Source: Caldilineales bacterium
GTDB taxonomy: Bacteria; Chloroflexota; Anaerolineae; JAAEKA01
Reading direction: 5' to 3'
Length of the DNA stretch: 6,183 nucleotides
Assembly: GCA_021463315.1 (NCBI GenBank)
Contig: JAJTXO010000249.1
Span: 1 to 6,183, forward strand
The notes beneath the pieces were generated by a model, which was not told where the DNA came from, did not search any database, and worked only from the letters and a program-made list of their open reading frames with translations. The position numbers were made by a program, and so were the translations under genes. Positions 4,116 through 6,183 of the stretch are shown here, piece after piece (within the stretch, counting starts at the first letter, position 1; the number at the start of each line of letters is the position of its first letter).

Positions 4116-4763
4116 ATGCGCATTTTGGCCCTCAGCGACAAGATCGTCCCAGCCCTCTACAGTCCAGCGATCCAGGGGATCGTCGGCGCGGTCGATCTGG
4201 TGGTGAGCTGCGGCGATCTGCCCACCTACTATCTCGACTACGTATCCAGCATGTTGGGGGTGCGCTGCCTGATGGTGCATGGCAACCACGCGTCGGGCCA
4301 GGAGTTCGTCGATCCCAGGAATCTGAACGCGCCGCCGCGCGATCCGATGGACATCGACGGCCGGGTGGCGCTTGAAAAAGGGCTGATGATCGCTGGTCTG
4401 GATGGCTCTATCCGCTACAATCGCAACCCGCGCTTTCAGTATTCCCAGAGCGAGATGTGGCGCAAGGTGCTGCGGCTGGCGCCCTTGTTGGCTGCGCGGC
4501 GCATGACCCGAGGGCGCTGGCTGGATCTGCTGGTGACGCACAGCCCGCCGGCTGGCATCCACGACGGACCCGACCGCGCGCATCAGGGCTTCGCGGCCTT
4601 TCTCTGGCTGATACGCACCTTCAAGCCGCGCTATCTGCTGCATGGCCACAAGCATGTCTATCGCCACGACGAGGTGACGAAGACCGATTACCACGCGACC
4701 CGGGTGATCAACGTCTACCCGTGGCGGATCATTGAGACAGGAACGACGGACGATGAACGATGA
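4116..4763 (+). CDS. Metallophosphoesterase family protein (calcineurin-like fold)
   Basis: A 215-aa cytoplasmic protein. Seen in order: MRILALSDK with D8 (motif I), CGDLPTYYLDY with G33-D34 (motif II), VHGNHAS with N57-H58 (motif III), LLVTHSPPAGIHD with H142 (motif IV), and LLHGHKH with G177-H178 and H180 (motif V). This is the calcineurin-like di-metal phosphoesterase set, and the length suits the small single-domain YfcE-like subfamily. The usual D-x-H of motif I reads D-K-I, so one metal ligand is absent, and GNH is followed by Ala rather than Asp/Glu. The protein may therefore have altered metal use or substrate; substrate unknown. The start at 4116 is chosen because the beta-strand MRILALSD begins there and the promoter sits directly before it. 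The gene overlaps the LOG-family gene by 11 bp, implying one operon. Confidence 0.85.
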   Translation: MRILALSDKIVPALYSPAIQGIVGAVDLVVSCGDLPTYYLDYVSSMLGVRCLMVHGNHASGQEFVDPRNLNAPPRDPMDIDGRVALEKGLMIAGLDGSIRYNRNPRFQYSQSEMWRKVLRLAPLLAARRMTRGRWLDLLVTHSPPAGIHDGPDRAHQGFAAFLWLIRTFKPRYLLHGHKHVYRHDEVTKTDYHATRVINVYPWRIIETGTTDDER

Positions 4764-5310
4764 AGCTCGGATTGTCACGCTGTTCGGCGGCGCGCGCGTG
4801 CCGGCCGATAGCCCGCTCTACGCCGATTGCATGGAACTGGGCCGGCTGCTGGGCCAAGCCGGCTTTGTAGTGGCTACTGGCGGCTACACCGGCACGATGG
4901 AGGCGACGCTGCGCGGAGCCAGGGAGGCCGGCGCGCACACCATCGGCTACACCTGCGCCACCTTCGAGCGCGACTTCCAACCCAACCGCTGGGTGGTGGA
5001 GGAGCGCAAAACCCGCGTCCTCTCCACTCGCATCCAGCGGCTGGCTGAGGAGAGCGACGCCTTCCTGGTGGTTCACGGCGGCCTGGGCACGCTGGCCGAG
5101 CTGGCGCTGGTTTGGAACATGATGTTGGCCGGCGAGCTGGCGGCCAAGCCGCTGGTGGTTGTCGGCCCGGAATGGCCACGGGTGATCGACCTGGTGCAAG
5201 CCGAGACCCAGATGGGATCTTCGGCGTTGCGTCTGTTGACGCTGGCTGCGACGCCGCAGCAGGCTGTGACGTGGCTGCACACGTGGCTGGCGGCGCGGCC
5301 CGGCCAGTAA
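4753..5310 (+). CDS. LOG-family (lysine decarboxylase-like fold) protein
   Basis: A 185-aa protein with a Rossmann-type LOG fold. Seen: TLFGGARVPADSPLY (9-23), the glycine-rich ATGGYTGTMEATLRGA (41-56), EERKTRV (83-89) with the basic residues of the family's Arg/Lys motif, and HGGLGTLAEL (108-117), equivalent to PGGxGTxxE and ending in the conserved Glu116. LOG enzymes are phosphoribohydrolases that release free base from nucleoside 5'-monophosphates, and related proteins bind nucleotides. The Pro of PGG is His here, and overall it looks closer to the TIGR00725-like branch than to cytokinin-activating LOG. The substrate is not predicted. The ATG at 4753 overlaps the phosphoesterase stop (TGA at 4761-4763), with AGGA about 10 nt upstream. 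A TTG at 4732 in frame is a less likely start. Coupling with a phosphoesterase hints at nucleotide or phosphate-ester turnover (inference). Confidence 0.82.
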   Translation: MNDEARIVTLFGGARVPADSPLYADCMELGRLLGQAGFVVATGGYTGTMEATLRGAREAGAHTIGYTCATFERDFQPNRWVVEERKTRVLSTRIQRLAEESDAFLVVHGGLGTLAELALVWNMMLAGELAAKPLVVVGPEWPRVIDLVQAETQMGSSALRLLTLAATPQQAVTWLHTWLAARPGQ

Positions 5311-5352
5311 GGCATCCTACTGCCTGCCAGGCTGGGCTATGTTACGATACAG

Positions 5353-5381
5353 TTGACACGATCTGGCCGCTATGCTAGACT
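5353..5381 (+). promoter_or_regulatory. Sigma70-type promoter of ftsH
   Basis: -35 TTGACA (5353-5358, perfect), 17-nt spacer, -10 TAGACT (5376-5381). The predicted start is near 5388, about 37 nt before the ftsH ATG. No clear terminator is seen between the LOG gene (stop ending at 5310) and this promoter, so read-through from upstream is possible. Confidence 0.65.
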
Positions 5382-5424
5382 GCCAGCGGCTAGTCGATCT
5401 CTAGGTGTGTAAGTCGAGGAGACT

Positions 5425-6183
5425 ATGGGACAAGGTTCGTTGCGAAACGGCTTTCTTTACATCATCTTGCTGGCAATCCTGGCTACCTTTCTTTTTTCGA
5501 CGCTGCGCCAGGGCCGGAATACGATGGAAACCGTGCCGATCAGTCAGATCGCCGACGATGTGATCGCGGGCAAGGTCAAGTCGATATCTGAGAAGGATGG
5601 GACGTTGCAGGTGACCTACGTGGGCGCCGAGGAGGACGCGTCCAAGGCGCAATCGCGCATTGAGGTGGGCACGGACCTGGTGGAAACGTTGACGGATCTG
5701 GGCGTCACCAGTGAGCAGTTAGCCGGCGTGACGCTGATCTTCCCGCCCACCAGCCGCTGGGAGAACTGGGCCCCGATTCTGGGGGCCTTCCTGCCCATTT
5801 TGCTGATCGGGGCCTTCTTCTTCTTCATTCTGCGTCAGGCGCAAGGCGCGGGCAACCAGGCCTTTTCCTTCGGCAAGAGCAAGGCGCGCATGTTCACCGG
5901 CGACAAGCCGACCGTCACCTTCGATGACGTGGCCGGCGCGCACGAATCGAAGGAGGAGCTGAAGGAAGTGGTGGAATTTCTCAAGGAGCCGCAGAAGTTC
6001 GCGGCCCTGGGCGCGCGCATCCCCAAGGGGGTGCTGCTGGTCGGTCCGCCCGGCACCGGCAAGACGCTGATGGCTAAGGCGGTTTCCGGCGAGGCGGGCG
6101 TGCCCTTCTTCTCCATCTCTGGCTCTGAGTTCGTGGAGATGTTCGTGGGCGTCGGCGCCAGCCGCGTGCGCGATCTGTTCGAG
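5425..6183 (+). CDS. ftsH: ATP-dependent zinc metalloprotease FtsH (N-terminal 253 residues; runs off the end)
   Basis: Membrane-bound AAA+ protease that degrades misfolded membrane proteins and short-lived regulators. Seen: a short cytoplasmic N-terminus, transmembrane segment 1 at about 9-26, an extracytoplasmic FtsH_ext region at about 30-113 (VPISQIADDVIAGKVKSISE), and transmembrane segment 2 at about 116-136. Next come the linker FSFGKSKARMF, the AAA start VTFDDVAGAHESKEEL (164-179), Walker A GPPGTGKT (207-214), and the pore-loop region MFVGVGASRVRDLFE (239-253). Walker B, the second region of homology and the HExxH protease domain lie beyond the window. The ATG at 5425 follows GAGGAG (5416-5421) with only 3 nt between, slightly closer than usual. 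It has its own promoter. Identification is secure; only the C-terminal two-thirds is missing. Confidence 0.97.
   Translation, partial: MGQGSLRNGFLYIILLAILATFLFSTLRQGRNTMETVPISQIADDVIAGKVKSISEKDGTLQVTYVGAEEDASKAQSRIEVGTDLVETLTDLGVTSEQLAGVTLIFPPTSRWENWAPILGAFLPILLIGAFFFFILRQAQGAGNQAFSFGKSKARMFTGDKPTVTFDDVAGAHESKEELKEVVEFLKEPQKFAALGARIPKGVLLVGPPGTGKTLMAKAVSGEAGVPFFSISGSEFVEMFVGVGASRVRDLFE

Noticed and set aside
5311..5352. Terminator after the LOG-family gene
   Set aside because: Only a 4-bp GGCA/TGCC stem is present, with no T-run.

Overview
The window reads as part of a high-GC bacterial genome, most likely a member of the Chloroflexota (Anaerolineae/Caldilineae-like). The grounds are the style of the FtsH N-terminus, a secreted lamin-tail/phospholipase-D-like fusion whose export signal is followed by an LFLPLV stretch (an (Y/F)LPLV motif I associate with Chloroflexota exported proteins), and GC-rich codon use. 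This placement is by impression, not by a search. Every promoter proposed has the same geometry: sigma70-type hexamers 17 nt apart.

Positions 1 to about 1653 look like the end of an integrated genetic element, with all genes on the minus strand. Near its right edge lies a 45-nt 5' half of a tRNA-Arg(CCT) gene (1609-1653) that keeps a plausible promoter but loses its tRNA sequence just after the anticodon stem. Two small paralogous excisionase-like helix-turn-helix genes (1357-1587 and 1100-1351) follow immediately and end at an intrinsic terminator. A new minus-strand promoter (1013-1041) then starts a leader of about 180 nt that ends in a terminator-like hairpin just before the ribosome binding site of a three-gene cluster: an 85-aa unknown protein, a 124-aa Cys4 zinc-finger protein, and a small membrane or lipoprotein-like protein cut by the window edge. 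No integrase, replication or structural gene is visible, so the element type is open.

Positions 1654-2164 contain no credible gene. They hold the putative tRNA promoter, an array of three 102-bp tandem repeats in which every unit is a long palindromic hairpin, and the promoter and a near-perfect 20-bp palindrome in front of the next gene.

Positions 2165-6183 look like ordinary chromosome on the plus strand. They carry a secreted 638-aa lamin-tail plus twin PLD-like protein, then a metallophosphoesterase-like gene that appears to be expressed from a leaderless transcript (its promoter -35 box overlaps the stop codon of the PLD gene). That gene overlaps by 11 bp a LOG-family Rossmann-fold gene, suggesting a two-gene operon. 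The start of ftsH (253 codons, through Walker A) follows under its own promoter and runs off the end.

The most interesting parts are the half-tRNA/excisionase junction, the palindromic repeat array, the attenuator-like leader and the leaderless phosphoesterase promoter. No known defence system or CRISPR array is seen.
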